A stretch of 10,168 bases of DNA from JAZGDL01 sp036477795 (lineage in GTDB: Bacteria > Planctomycetota > Phycisphaerae > UBA1845). Numbering within the stretch: position 1 is the stretch's first letter; each line of letters starts with the position of its first letter. Position numbers and translations under genes: made by a program. Positions 1 through 6,075 of the stretch are shown here, piece after piece. The stretch lies in NCBI GenBank assembly GCA_036477795.1, contig JAZGDL010000053.1:1-10168 (forward strand), read 5' to 3'. The notes below the pieces were generated by a model. The model ran no database searches. It was not told the DNA's origin and worked only from the letters and a program-made list of their open reading frames with translations.

Positions 1-1
1 G

Positions 2-769
2 CTGGACGCTCACGCCCCGCGCCTCGCTCGCAAATCGATCTGGGCCAGACAGATCATCATGGTCGTCCTGGGCTTTGTCGCCATCCTGGGGGCCCACCGG
101 GAGTTCGTCTTGCGGACCGTAACACACCAGAAGTCGTCTCTGACCACGCACCGCAAGTTTGATTACGCCCCCAGAAAGGCTCCAAGGAAACGGGTGGTCA
201 TTGCCAGCCCGTGGACGTATCTTAAGCGGAGCATTCGCCCTCCCAACTTCTTCATCAAGAAGGAGAGTCATATCCAACTGAAGAACCAGGACGACGATTG
301 GAAGCGACCATCGGAGGGAAGCTTCCGGGATCATCCGGTGGCCTATCTGAAATGGAATCTGGGAGCGAGGCTGTTCTATCTCTGGCATTGGGACAACGCC
401 TACGACGGAGATGTGTACATCTACCCGATGGCGCGCAAGGGGTTTCACGAGAACTCCTTCCTGGGAGCGATTCACGGGATCATGTACGGTCTTCACTGGC
501 CCCTTTTTGTGCTTGCTCTGGCGGCTCCGATCGTGCTCCTGCTCCGCTGGTGGAGAGGAACCTCGGTAGTGGAGCAGAGGCTGCTCTTTGTGCCCGCGCT
601 GGTCTTGGTCTACTTTCTCGGAGTCCTCTCGCTACTCTCCTGGCTGCCACGCTACACGATTCCCGCGCGTCCGTTTTCCTACATCCTGGCAGCGGCGTCG
701 CTGTCTTGGCTGGCTTCCGGGCTCAGGTCTGTTTTAATGCGGGGCAGGAGATCATCAAATGGAAGGTGA
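2..769 (+). CDS. C-terminal part of a multi-pass membrane protein, probably a GT39-type glycosyltransferase (5' end outside window)
   Basis: The frame is open to the left edge, so the ATG at 59 is probably internal and the gene is truncated by the window. Visible parts are one membrane segment around the residues coded by 50-95, a soluble loop of about 110 residues rich in aromatics and basic residues, then three closely spaced membrane segments (about 490-560, 575-640, 660-725) and a basic tail. The ending, a Trp-Leu-Pro-Arg-Tyr-Thr-Ile-Pro-Ala-Arg-Pro stretch leading into a last helix, resembles the RY-x-x-P-x-x-P end of dolichyl-phosphate-mannose mannosyltransferase/ArnT-like membrane glycosyltransferases, which move sugars from lipid carriers at the outer face of the inner membrane. 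The catalytic N-terminal part is not in the window, so the family call is tentative. The stop overlaps the next gene by 11 bases, suggesting coupled translation. Confidence 0.55.
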   Translation: MDAHAPRLARKSIWARQIIMVVLGFVAILGAHREFVLRTVTHQKSSLTTHRKFDYAPRKAPRKRVVIASPWTYLKRSIRPPNFFIKKESHIQLKNQDDDWKRPSEGSFRDHPVAYLKWNLGARLFYLWHWDNAYDGDVYIYPMARKGFHENSFLGAIHGIMYGLHWPLFVLALAAPIVLLLRWWRGTSVVEQRLLFVPALVLVYFLGVLSLLSWLPRYTIPARPFSYILAAASLSWLASGLRSVLMRGRRSSNGR

Positions 770-1346
770 CAAACGATTTGCTGAGGCGATCAACAGGATC
801 GATACCGCCAACAGGGAAGACCCCCGAGTCGAGATCGTAGAGGGCCAGCCGCAGGCACGAGAATTGCTCTTTGCCCAACGTGTCTACGACTGGGTGCCCA
901 AGCTGGTCGACGCCCCCTCCGAGGAGCTGCTTCTGGCTGCCCGCGCTCATACCCTCCGGCGGTGGTTGATTCCGCGCGAGAGATACCCCAAGACCACCGC
1001 AGGCTACCATGAATGGCGCCAGGCCCTGGCTCAGTTCCATGCCAAGGAGGCAGAAGAGATTCTTCGGCAGGTCGGCTACCCGGCGGACGTCATCCGAAGA
1101 ATCGGAGCATTCATCACCAAGGAGAATTGGCCTGGGGATCGAGAGGCCCAGGCCCTGGAGGACGCCGATTGCCTGGTGTTCCTGGAGACAAAGCTGCAGA
1201 ACTACATCGACGAATGGGAGGAGGACAAGATCTTGCGTATTCTGCGGCTTACCTTCGGCAAGATGACGCCTGAGGCTCAAAAGCACGCGCTCAATTTGGA
1301 ATTGGCCGATCGGGAACGCGAGCTGGTGCAGCGGGCCATCTCCTGA
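759..1346 (+). CDS. DUF4202 family protein
   Basis: A 195-residue soluble protein, full length for DUF4202. Recognisable family features are the N-terminal F-x-x-A-I-x-x-(I/F)-D-x-A-N stretch (7-18), A-H-T-L-R-R-W-x-I-P-R (63-73), Y-P-x-x-x-x-G-Y-H-x-W-R (76-87), F-H-A-x-E-A (93-98) and A-L-E-D-A-D-C-L-V-F-L-E (132-143). No biochemical function is established to my knowledge. The spacing of His64, His94 and the Glu134-Asp135-Asp137 cluster in an all-helical protein is suggestive of an HD-like hydrolase, but this is my inference. The start is supported by AGGAG at 746-750, 8 bases before the ATG, inside the preceding membrane-protein gene, which it overlaps by 11 bases. It is probably the last gene of that operon; about 280 gene-free bases follow. 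Confidence 0.88.
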   Translation: MEGDKRFAEAINRIDTANREDPRVEIVEGQPQARELLFAQRVYDWVPKLVDAPSEELLLAARAHTLRRWLIPRERYPKTTAGYHEWRQALAQFHAKEAEEILRQVGYPADVIRRIGAFITKENWPGDREAQALEDADCLVFLETKLQNYIDEWEEDKILRILRLTFGKMTPEAQKHALNLELADRERELVQRAIS

Positions 1347-1568
1347 CCTTCGGCTCGCCATACTTGTGAGACAGGGTGCTGGTGTCGCGTCAATCTCGAA
1401 AGAGCAGGTTGGGCGCGGGTCCGCCGTGCGGACCGCTCCCTGACGGTCGCGGCTCGGAACGGCATACGACTCGGGAGTCTTGAGACGGTGCGCTAGGCTG
1501 GCGTTTTGCAGTTCTTGCAGATGACCCCTGCACTAACCCCGCCGATCCGCAAACATCGCGGATACCGG
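1347..1568. other. Gene-free intergenic stretch
   Basis: No ORF here has a start site, composition or family resemblance that I would defend. The stretch holds the hairpin repeat at 1418-1455 and a 6-bp inverted repeat, ATCCGC (1545-1550) and GCGGAT (1558-1563) with a 7-base spacer, lying just upstream of the candidate promoter of the next gene pair. No U-tract terminator follows the DUF4202 gene. Confidence 0.6.
1418..1455. repeat. Hairpin-forming GC-rich interspersed repeat (candidate)
   Basis: A perfect 7-bp inverted repeat, GGTCCGC (1418-1424) and GCGGACC (1428-1434) with a 3-base loop, runs directly into CGCTCCCTGACGGTCGCGG (1434-1452). An alternative stem pairs GACCG (1431-1435) with CGGTC (1444-1448). 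From memory, this CTCCCTGACGGTCGCGG core recurs many times in planctomycete genomes and often gives spurious ORFs carrying a GPLPDGRGSE or SEPRPSGSGP-like peptide; that recollection is not verified here. Only one copy is in the window. Confidence 0.5.
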
Positions 1569-1597
1569 TAGGCAATTGTGGTGCGGTGCCCTATGAT
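1569..1597 (+). promoter_or_regulatory. Candidate sigma-70-type promoter for the nucleotidyltransferase pair
   Basis: TAGGCA (1569-1574) and TATGAT (1592-1597) are separated by 17 bases, with four and five matches to TTGACA and TATAAT. A start near 1604 would give a leader of about 20 bases holding AGGGGG (1611-1616), 7 bases before the ATG at 1624. The inverted repeat at 1545-1563 sits immediately upstream, where an autoregulator could bind. Confidence 0.45.
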
Positions 1598-1623
1598 ATT
1601 AGCTGTTTCAAGGGGGTCCGCAA

Positions 1624-1848
1624 ATGTCCGCTGGAGGATCACATCATCAGCCGCTGCAAAACGGCCGTGCTTGGCAGGCGGCGATGGATTACGGTATCGA
1701 CGTGAGCCTGCTGGAGCATCGATTGACGCTGACCCCGGCGGAGCGACTGGCCCGACACCAACAAGCACTCCAACTGGTGCGTGCCATGCGGCAGGCTGGT
1801 ACGGCTTACTATGGATTCGACCCTCGACTTCCTGAAACGCCTCGATGA
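1624..1848 (+). CDS. Small helical protein paired with a nucleotidyltransferase (possible antitoxin-like partner)
   Basis: A 74-residue protein. From residue 21 it reads M-D-Y-G-I-D-V-S-L-L and then L-T-P-A-E-R-L-x-x-H-Q-Q-A-L-x-L-V-R-A-M, a helical pattern I recall from small proteins encoded just upstream of nucleotidyltransferase genes in many bacteria. The start at 1624 is favoured because AGGGGG lies 7 bases before it and a candidate promoter lies further upstream; the ATG at 1684 would give a 54-residue core starting at the conserved part and remains possible. The first 20 residues look non-conserved. The gene overlaps the nucleotidyltransferase gene by 38 bases in another frame, so the two are probably co-translated. 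No biochemical role is established; an antitoxin-like or binding-partner role is inferred only from the arrangement. Confidence 0.7.
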   Translation: MSAGGSHHQPLQNGRAWQAAMDYGIDVSLLEHRLTLTPAERLARHQQALQLVRAMRQAGTAYYGFDPRLPETPR

Positions 1849-2308
1849 ACAGGGCGCGAGATTTGTTGTTGTGGGAGGAGTGGCCGGCGTGGCCCACGGT
1901 TCCACGCTGGTGACGGAAGATCTTGATGTTTGCGCTCCATTGACCCGGGAGAATCTTGCGAAGATTCTTGCGGCGCTCCGTGGCCTGCACCCCTGTTGGC
2001 GAATGACGCAGAACCATCGGCCGTTGGCTGAGAATCCTACCGAGTTGGCGGGCTACAAGAATCTTTATCTTACTACCGATCTTGGCCAGATCGACATTAT
2101 CAGCGAAATCGCGGGGGTCGGCGATTTCGCTGACGTCGTCCATGAATCGATCACACTCGACTTGGGCCCGGTTTCCTGCCGCGTGCTGGACTTGGGCGCT
2201 CTGATCCGATCCAAGAGGGCATTGGCTCGCCCAAAGGACCTCCAGGCCGCGGCGGAACTTGAAGCGATTCGCGAGCGGCGGATCTGCCCTGACACTGAAG
2301 GTGAGTAA
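1811..2308 (+). CDS. Minimal nucleotidyltransferase (MNT / AbiEii-like fold)
   Basis: A 165-residue protein of the DNA polymerase beta-type nucleotidyltransferase superfamily. Residues 18-40 contain the hallmark V-V-G-G-V-A-G-V-A-H-G-S, followed by T-E-D-L-D-V, whose Asp37 and Asp39 would bind catalytic metal; a third acid is likely Asp95 in G-Q-I-D-I-I. The C-terminal part, with L-I-R-S-K-R-A-L-x-R-P-K-D-L (about 138-151), is typical of the stand-alone family that transfers a nucleotide to protein or RNA. The active site looks intact. I chose ATG 1811 over the upstream ATG 1781 because M-D-S-T-L-D-F-L fits the usual beginning of the family. No good Shine-Dalgarno is present, consistent with coupling to the overlapping upstream small gene. 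Members act in toxin-antitoxin and phage-defence pairs, but some are housekeeping enzymes, so the target is unknown. The gene converges on the phospholipase-like gene, with 28 bases between the stops. Confidence 0.82.
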   Translation: MDSTLDFLKRLDEQGARFVVVGGVAGVAHGSTLVTEDLDVCAPLTRENLAKILAALRGLHPCWRMTQNHRPLAENPTELAGYKNLYLTTDLGQIDIISEIAGVGDFADVVHESITLDLGPVSCRVLDLGALIRSKRALARPKDLQAAAELEAIRERRICPDTEGE

Positions 2309-2336
2309 TCTCTGTCGTGGTTCTCCGGTAGGGGCA

Positions 2337-3026
2337 TCACCGCGCGGAGGGCACGAAGGGGTCGGAGTCGCGGATGAACTCCAGGAGGTTGCTCAAGCCG
2401 TCGCCGTCGAAGTCCTGCATGGCGTCTGCCGGGTCGTTGGGATCCAGCCCGGTGGCGTGCTCCCAGTCGTCCGGCAGCAGGTCGTCGTCGTGATCTACAA
2501 ACGGCGGGCCCAGGGCAAGGACGTCGATCGCCTTGGGCTGGGGCGTAGCTCGGGTGCCTCCCAATCCGTCGCAAACGCACCCCAAGGCCTGGGTGAATTG
2601 GAAAACCCCATCCCCCAACCGGTCCACAATCTCCGCATAGATGAATGCCACCGAACTGCACCGATCGAACATGGGATGGTCTGCTTCGAAAGTCTCAGCA
2701 CAAGCAGCCTGCATCTCCAGGAAGAAAAGATTGTCGCAGGTGGATTTTTCGATTCCGCAGCGGCGGTAGCACACGTCATGCTGGTCGCAGGCTTCGTTGA
2801 AACACGCGGGTGCGACGGGACATTCCGGTACCAGGGGCCCCAGGATCCCGGCCGGTCCACAACCATTGGGCGGGCGATTGCAGGTACTGCCGAACAGTAA
2901 TGCAGGGCTACTTGAGGAGTCCGGTTGAGTCAAACCGAGCAGGCCGCATCCGAAGAGAGCCCCAGCCGCACCGACAGAAACTACAGCGCACCAGCGGCGC
3001 CACGAGTATTTGAATTTACAGGACAT
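2337..3026 (-). CDS. Lipoprotein with group XII-like secreted phospholipase A2 domain and two EF-hand-type calcium loops
   Basis: A 229-residue exported protein. Residues 1-27 form a lipoprotein signal: R-R-W, a hydrophobic stretch and lipobox L-F-G-C with Cys27 as lipidation site. Residues about 49-155 resemble group XII secreted phospholipase A2: P-P-N-G-C-G (52-57) matches the calcium-binding loop, and A-C-D-Q-H-D-V-C-Y-R-R-C-G (79-91) matches the active-site helix, with His83 as general base and Asp84 as calcium ligand; C-D-N-L-F-F-L-E-M-Q (97-106) and C-V-C-D (150-153) continue the pattern. Twelve cysteines follow Cys27, suggesting disulfides. The tail has two loops with exact EF-hand spacing: Asp178/180/182/186-Glu189, and Asp205/207/209-Asn213-Glu216. 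By family knowledge it would hydrolyse the sn-2 ester of phospholipids with calcium, outside the cytoplasm. Activity is inferred. It is transcribed divergently from lpxA; AGG about 12 bases before the start is a weak ribosome site. Confidence 0.8.
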   Translation of the reverse strand: MSCKFKYSWRRWCAVVSVGAAGALFGCGLLGLTQPDSSSSPALLFGSTCNRPPNGCGPAGILGPLVPECPVAPACFNEACDQHDVCYRRCGIEKSTCDNLFFLEMQAACAETFEADHPMFDRCSSVAFIYAEIVDRLGDGVFQFTQALGCVCDGLGGTRATPQPKAIDVLALGPPFVDHDDDLLPDDWEHATGLDPNDPADAMQDFDGDGLSNLLEFIRDSDPFVPSAR

Positions 3027-3094
3027 TCAGTTGATCGACCTAATTTAGTGTTCAGATTTACCCACCGGGCAATCGTACGTGGCAGGAGCTACCG

Positions 3095-3122
3095 TTGCAA
3101 CAGCGGATCGGGATGATACGCT
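3095..3122 (+). promoter_or_regulatory. Candidate promoter of lpxA giving a leaderless transcript
   Basis: TTGCAA (3095-3100) and TACGCT (3117-3122) are separated by 16 bases. The -10 keeps the three most conserved positions (T, A and final T). The expected transcription start is at about 3129-3130, the first base of the lpxA ATG. No Shine-Dalgarno sequence precedes the ATG, which fits leaderless translation. Confidence 0.35.
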
Positions 3123-3129
3123 ACAACTA

Positions 3130-3921
3130 ATGTCCATCCACCCCACGGCTATCGTTGACCGACGCGCCGAGATCGACCCGTCGGCCGACGTCGGACCGTA
3201 CGCGATCATCGATGGCCCGGTGCACATAGGCCCCGATGTACGGATATATCCGCACGCATTCATCAACGGGAACACGCAAATCGGTGCACGGTGTCAGATT
3301 CACCCCGGCGCCGTCGTGGGGCATCTGCCGCAGGACCTCACTTTCACCGGCGCCGAAACGTATTGCCGGATCGGCGAAGACACCGTCATCCGTGAAGCCG
3401 CCCAGGTGCATCGCGGGACCGATCCCGGCTCCTCCACGATCGTGGGGAAGCGTTGTTTCATCATGGCCGCCGGCCACGTCGGGCACAATTGCCATATTGA
3501 AGACGAGGTCAAGATCACGAATTGCGCCCTGTTGGCTGGGCACGTGCACATTGGAAAAGGCGCATTTGTGAGTGGCGGGGCCGGCGTTCATCAGTTCGTG
3601 CGCATCGGCGAGTTGGCTATGATCTCCGGCCTTGCCAAGATTGTGATGGACATTCCGCCCTATTTTCTGGTCGAACAAACCGGCAAATGTGCTGGTGTCA
3701 ACACGGTGGGTATCCGGCGGGCGGGCTTCAACCGCCAACAGCGCGACGACGTGAAACGTGCCTTCCGCATACTCTACCGGTCCGGCAAGACCTTCCGCGA
3801 GGCGGTGGAGGTGCTGGCCCAAGAGATTCGGACTGACGCCGGGCGGCGCATCCTGGAATTCGTCCGGGCCCCCTCACGCCGCGGCATCGCCGGTGCCACT
3901 GTCGCGATAAGTGAAGAGTGA
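3130..3921 (+). CDS. lpxA: Acyl-ACP:UDP-N-acetylglucosamine O-acyltransferase
   Basis: LpxA transfers a 3-hydroxyacyl chain from acyl-carrier protein to the 3-OH of UDP-GlcNAc, the first step of lipid A synthesis, in the cytoplasm as a homotrimer. The 263-residue protein matches the usual length of about 262. From M-S-I-H-P-T-A-I-V it shows hexapeptide repeats of a left-handed beta helix to about residue 190. The active-site segment A-A-G-H-V-G-H-N-C (113-121) provides His116 and His119, the latter equivalent to catalytic His125 of E. coli; L-L-A-G-H and V-H-Q-F motifs follow. The C-terminal helical part begins N-T-V-G-I-R-R-A-G-F. I chose ATG 3130 over the upstream ATG at 3079 because the family begins with this Ile-His-Pro-Thr-Ala sequence. 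It stands alone here, without lpxD, lpxC or fabZ next to it, which is unusual for the pathway. The next gene converges on it. Confidence 0.95.
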   Translation: MSIHPTAIVDRRAEIDPSADVGPYAIIDGPVHIGPDVRIYPHAFINGNTQIGARCQIHPGAVVGHLPQDLTFTGAETYCRIGEDTVIREAAQVHRGTDPGSSTIVGKRCFIMAAGHVGHNCHIEDEVKITNCALLAGHVHIGKGAFVSGGAGVHQFVRIGELAMISGLAKIVMDIPPYFLVEQTGKCAGVNTVGIRRAGFNRQQRDDVKRAFRILYRSGKTFREAVEVLAQEIRTDAGRRILEFVRAPSRRGIAGATVAISEE

Positions 3922-3925
3922 AGAC

Positions 3926-3958
3926 CGCTGGTGCAATCGCTGGTGCCATCGCTGGTGC
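3926..3958. repeat. 12-bp tandem repeat, nearly three copies
   Basis: CGCTGGTGCAAT, CGCTGGTGCCAT and CGCTGGTGC follow one another without gaps just after the lpxA stop. The last copy runs into the stem of the hairpin at 3954-3977. Confidence 0.8.
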
Positions 3959-3977
3959 GAGAATCCCTTCTCGCACC
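3954..3977. terminator. Strong hairpin between convergent genes, possible bidirectional terminator
   Basis: GGTGCGAGAA (3954-3963) and TTCTCGCACC (3968-3977) form a perfect 10-bp stem with a TCCC loop. It lies 33 bases after the lpxA stop and 89 bases beyond the acetoacetyl-CoA synthetase stop on the other strand. No T-run follows on either strand, so it is not a classic intrinsic terminator; it could still pause polymerase or protect 3' ends. Confidence 0.45.
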
Positions 3978-4027
3978 CGTCCCTCCGTCCCTTCGTCCCT
4001 CCGTCCCTTCCTCCCCCTTCGTCCCTG
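3978..4027. repeat. Pyrimidine-rich 8/16-bp tandem repeat
   Basis: The 16-bp unit CGTCCCTCCGTCCCTT occurs twice exactly (3978-3993 and 3994-4009), followed by CCTCCCCCTT (4010-4019) and a further CGTCCCTG (4020-4027). The plus strand is almost purely pyrimidine apart from the G of each unit, so the minus strand is G/A-rich with GGGACG steps. Confidence 0.85.
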
Positions 4028-4062
4028 ACCAGCGTACTTTGCGGCCCGTCCGCATGTGACCG

Positions 4063-6006
4063 CTAGACGATGCCCCGGAATTGATCCAGCGCTTCAGGAT
4101 TTGCCAGGGCGTCGCGGTTCTTGACCTCCTCTCCGTGGATCATCCGGGTGACGGCCAGTTCCACCTTCTTGCCGCTAATGGTGTGGGGGATTGCTGACAC
4201 CTGGCGGATGTGTTTGGGCACGTGCCGCTTGGTGGCGCCTTCGGCGATTCTTTGCTTGATCCTGTCGGCAAGTGCCTGATCGAGTTCCAGGCCTTCACAA
4301 AGCACGACGAACAGGCACACCTCCACGTCGCCCGCCACCCGCTTGGCCACCGCGATGCTGTCGGTCACCTCCGCCATGGCTTCGACCATGCGGTAGATCT
4401 CCGCCGTGCCGATCCGCACGCCGCCGGGGTTGAGCGTAGCGTCGCTTCGGCCGTAGACAATTACTCCGCCGGTGTCGGTGATTTCGATCAGATCGCCGTG
4501 CCGCCAGGCATCCTCATAATGCTCGAAATAGGCACTCTTGTACTTGGCGTTGTCGGGGTCGTTCCAAAAGTGGATGGGCTGCGATGGAAACGGCGCGGTG
4601 CACACCAGTTCGCCTTGTTCGCCCACGACCGAACGCCCCTCCTCGTCGAAGGCGTGCACGTCCATGCCCAGACCGCGGCATTGGATCTCACCGGCGTACA
4701 CCGCTATCATCGGGTTGCCCAGCATGAAGCACGAGATGATGTCCGTCCCGCCGGAAATGCTGGACAGTTGCAGATCGCCTTTCACATGGTTGTAGATCCA
4801 CTCGAACTGCTCGACCGACAGTGGCGACCCGGTGCTGAGCACACAGCGCAGGGCCGAGAGGTCAAATCGTTTCGCCGGTTCAAGGTTCCCTTTTTGGCAC
4901 GCGGCGATGTACTTCGGGCTGGTGCCGAACACGGTGATCTTCTCCCGCTCCAGCATCTCCCACAATCGCGTGATTACGGGATGCACCGGGCTGCCTTCAT
5001 ACAGCACCACGGTCGCTCCGACGCCCAGCGAACTCACCAGCCAGTTCCACATCATCCATCCGCAGGTAGTGAAGTAGCAGATGGTGTCATCCCGGCGAAG
5101 GTCGCAGTGCAGCATCAGCTCCTTCATGTGCTGAAGCAACGTTCCGCCGTGGCCGTGAACGATGCACTTGGGCATGCCCGTCGTGCCCGACGAGTACATG
5201 ATGAACAGCGGGTGGTCGAACGGCACCGGCTCGAACGTCAGTGTCGTGCCAACGCCGCCGTGGCCTAGAAAGTCCTTCCACGAGACAGCCCGCGGCACCG
5301 CCGAGATGTCCGGTTGGCCGTCGATGAACGGGACGATGACCACGAGTTTGACGCTCGGCAACCGTGCCACGATCTCCTTGACGCGTCGCAGCGAATCGAA
5401 GGACCTGCCGTTGTATGAATAACCGTCGGCAGCCACCAGCACGACCGGTTCGATCTGTCCGAACCGATCCAACACGCCGCTGATGCCGAAATCTGGCGAA
5501 CAGCTCGACCACACCGCTCCAAGGCTGGCGGTCGCCAGCATGGCCATCACCGTTTCCGGTATGTTGGGCATGAAGCCGGCCACGCGGTCTCCACTACCGA
5601 CGCCCGCACGTCGCAAACCGGCGGCGAATCGGGCGACCTGCTCGCCCAACTCGCCAAAGCTGACATCGTGCGACGAGCCCGTCTCGCCTTCGAAATGAAT
5701 CGCGATGCGGTCATCCTGGAAACGAAGCATGTGCTTGGCGTAGTTGAGCCGCATGCCGGTGAACCATCGTCCGCCCAGCATCCCTTGCCCCTGGTACACC
5801 GACTGGGCTGGTGCATGCGGTTCAATGCCCGCAAACGCCAGCATCTCAGACCAGAACAATTCCCGCTTATCCACCGACCAGCGTCGAAGAGACTCCCAGT
5901 CAGGCTCGATGCCGTACCGCCGGGCCATCTGCGTCATGAACTCGTGCATCTGCGACCGTTCGGCTCTGTTCTTGCTCGGTCGCCACAAGGGTGTTTTGGC
6001 GGGCAT
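4063..6006 (-). CDS. Acetoacetyl-CoA synthetase (acetoacetate--CoA ligase)
   Basis: This ANL-superfamily enzyme activates acetoacetate with ATP to an acyl-AMP and passes it to CoA, in the cytoplasm, feeding ketone-body or polyhydroxybutyrate carbon into acetoacetyl-CoA. The 647-residue length matches the family. Diagnostic features are P-L-W-R-P-S near the start, W-F-x-G-x-x-L-N-Y-A-K-H at about 80, S-S-C-S-P-D-F-G, the ATP-binding M-Y-S-S-G-T-T-G-M-P-K at about 268-278, T-T-C-G-W-M-M-W-N-W-L-V-S, S-S-I-S-G-G-T-D-I at about 415, and the C-terminal P-H-T-I-S-G-K-K with the acyl-adenylation lysine near residue 611. I chose ATG 6006 over a TTG at 6027 because AGGA lies 8 bases before the ATG and the family begins close to the P-L-W-R-P motif. 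It is a single-gene unit, divergent from folE and convergent with lpxA. Common symbols are aacS or acsA; I leave the symbol open. Confidence 0.95.
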   Translation of the reverse strand: MPAKTPLWRPSKNRAERSQMHEFMTQMARRYGIEPDWESLRRWSVDKRELFWSEMLAFAGIEPHAPAQSVYQGQGMLGGRWFTGMRLNYAKHMLRFQDDRIAIHFEGETGSSHDVSFGELGEQVARFAAGLRRAGVGSGDRVAGFMPNIPETVMAMLATASLGAVWSSCSPDFGISGVLDRFGQIEPVVLVAADGYSYNGRSFDSLRRVKEIVARLPSVKLVVIVPFIDGQPDISAVPRAVSWKDFLGHGGVGTTLTFEPVPFDHPLFIMYSSGTTGMPKCIVHGHGGTLLQHMKELMLHCDLRRDDTICYFTTCGWMMWNWLVSSLGVGATVVLYEGSPVHPVITRLWEMLEREKITVFGTSPKYIAACQKGNLEPAKRFDLSALRCVLSTGSPLSVEQFEWIYNHVKGDLQLSSISGGTDIISCFMLGNPMIAVYAGEIQCRGLGMDVHAFDEEGRSVVGEQGELVCTAPFPSQPIHFWNDPDNAKYKSAYFEHYEDAWRHGDLIEITDTGGVIVYGRSDATLNPGGVRIGTAEIYRMVEAMAEVTDSIAVAKRVAGDVEVCLFVVLCEGLELDQALADRIKQRIAEGATKRHVPKHIRQVSAIPHTISGKKVELAVTRMIHGEEVKNRDALANPEALDQFRGIV

Positions 6007-6044
6007 GATCGGGGTCCTGGTCCGCAACGTGAATCGCGCTTGAG

Positions 6045-6073
6045 ATTTTGCTCGCCGTGGGCCCGGACGTCAA
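6045..6073 (-). promoter_or_regulatory. Candidate sigma-70-type promoter of the acetoacetyl-CoA synthetase gene
   Basis: On the minus strand TTGACG (6073-6068) and CAAAAT (6050-6045) are separated by 17 bases, with five and four matches to the consensus hexamers. Transcription would begin near 6038, giving a leader of about 32 bases that includes the AGGA ribosome site. Confidence 0.5.
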
Positions 6074-6075
6074 CG

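Noticed and set aside
723..1361. Minus-strand frame of 212 codons opposite the DUF4202 gene
   Set aside because: The plus-strand DUF4202 motifs are unmistakable; the opposite frame is a shadow.
1493..2143. Minus-strand frame of 216 codons opposite the nucleotidyltransferase pair
   Set aside because: The plus strand carries a recognisable nucleotidyltransferase; the minus-strand product has no motifs.
2309..2336. Possible terminator between the convergent nucleotidyltransferase and phospholipase-like genes
   Set aside because: Only a 4-bp CGGT/ACCG pairing is present, with no T-run; too weak to call.
3027..3080. Promoter for the phospholipase-like gene (TTGCCC with TAAATT on the minus strand)
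   Set aside because: The spacer would be 19 bases and the hexamers are weak, so I did not list it as a feature.
3978..4027. Tandem CGTCCCT units as a CRISPR array
   Set aside because: The units are 8/16 bp and contiguous, without unique spacers, and no cas genes are nearby.
4032..4053. GCGG/CCGC pairing near the acetoacetyl-CoA synthetase stop
   Set aside because: A 4-bp stem in GC-rich DNA is expected by chance.
4210..5268. Long plus-strand frame of 352 codons opposite the acetoacetyl-CoA synthetase gene
   Set aside because: It is the antisense shadow of a clearly identified gene and shows no known motif; long antisense frames are expected at this GC content.
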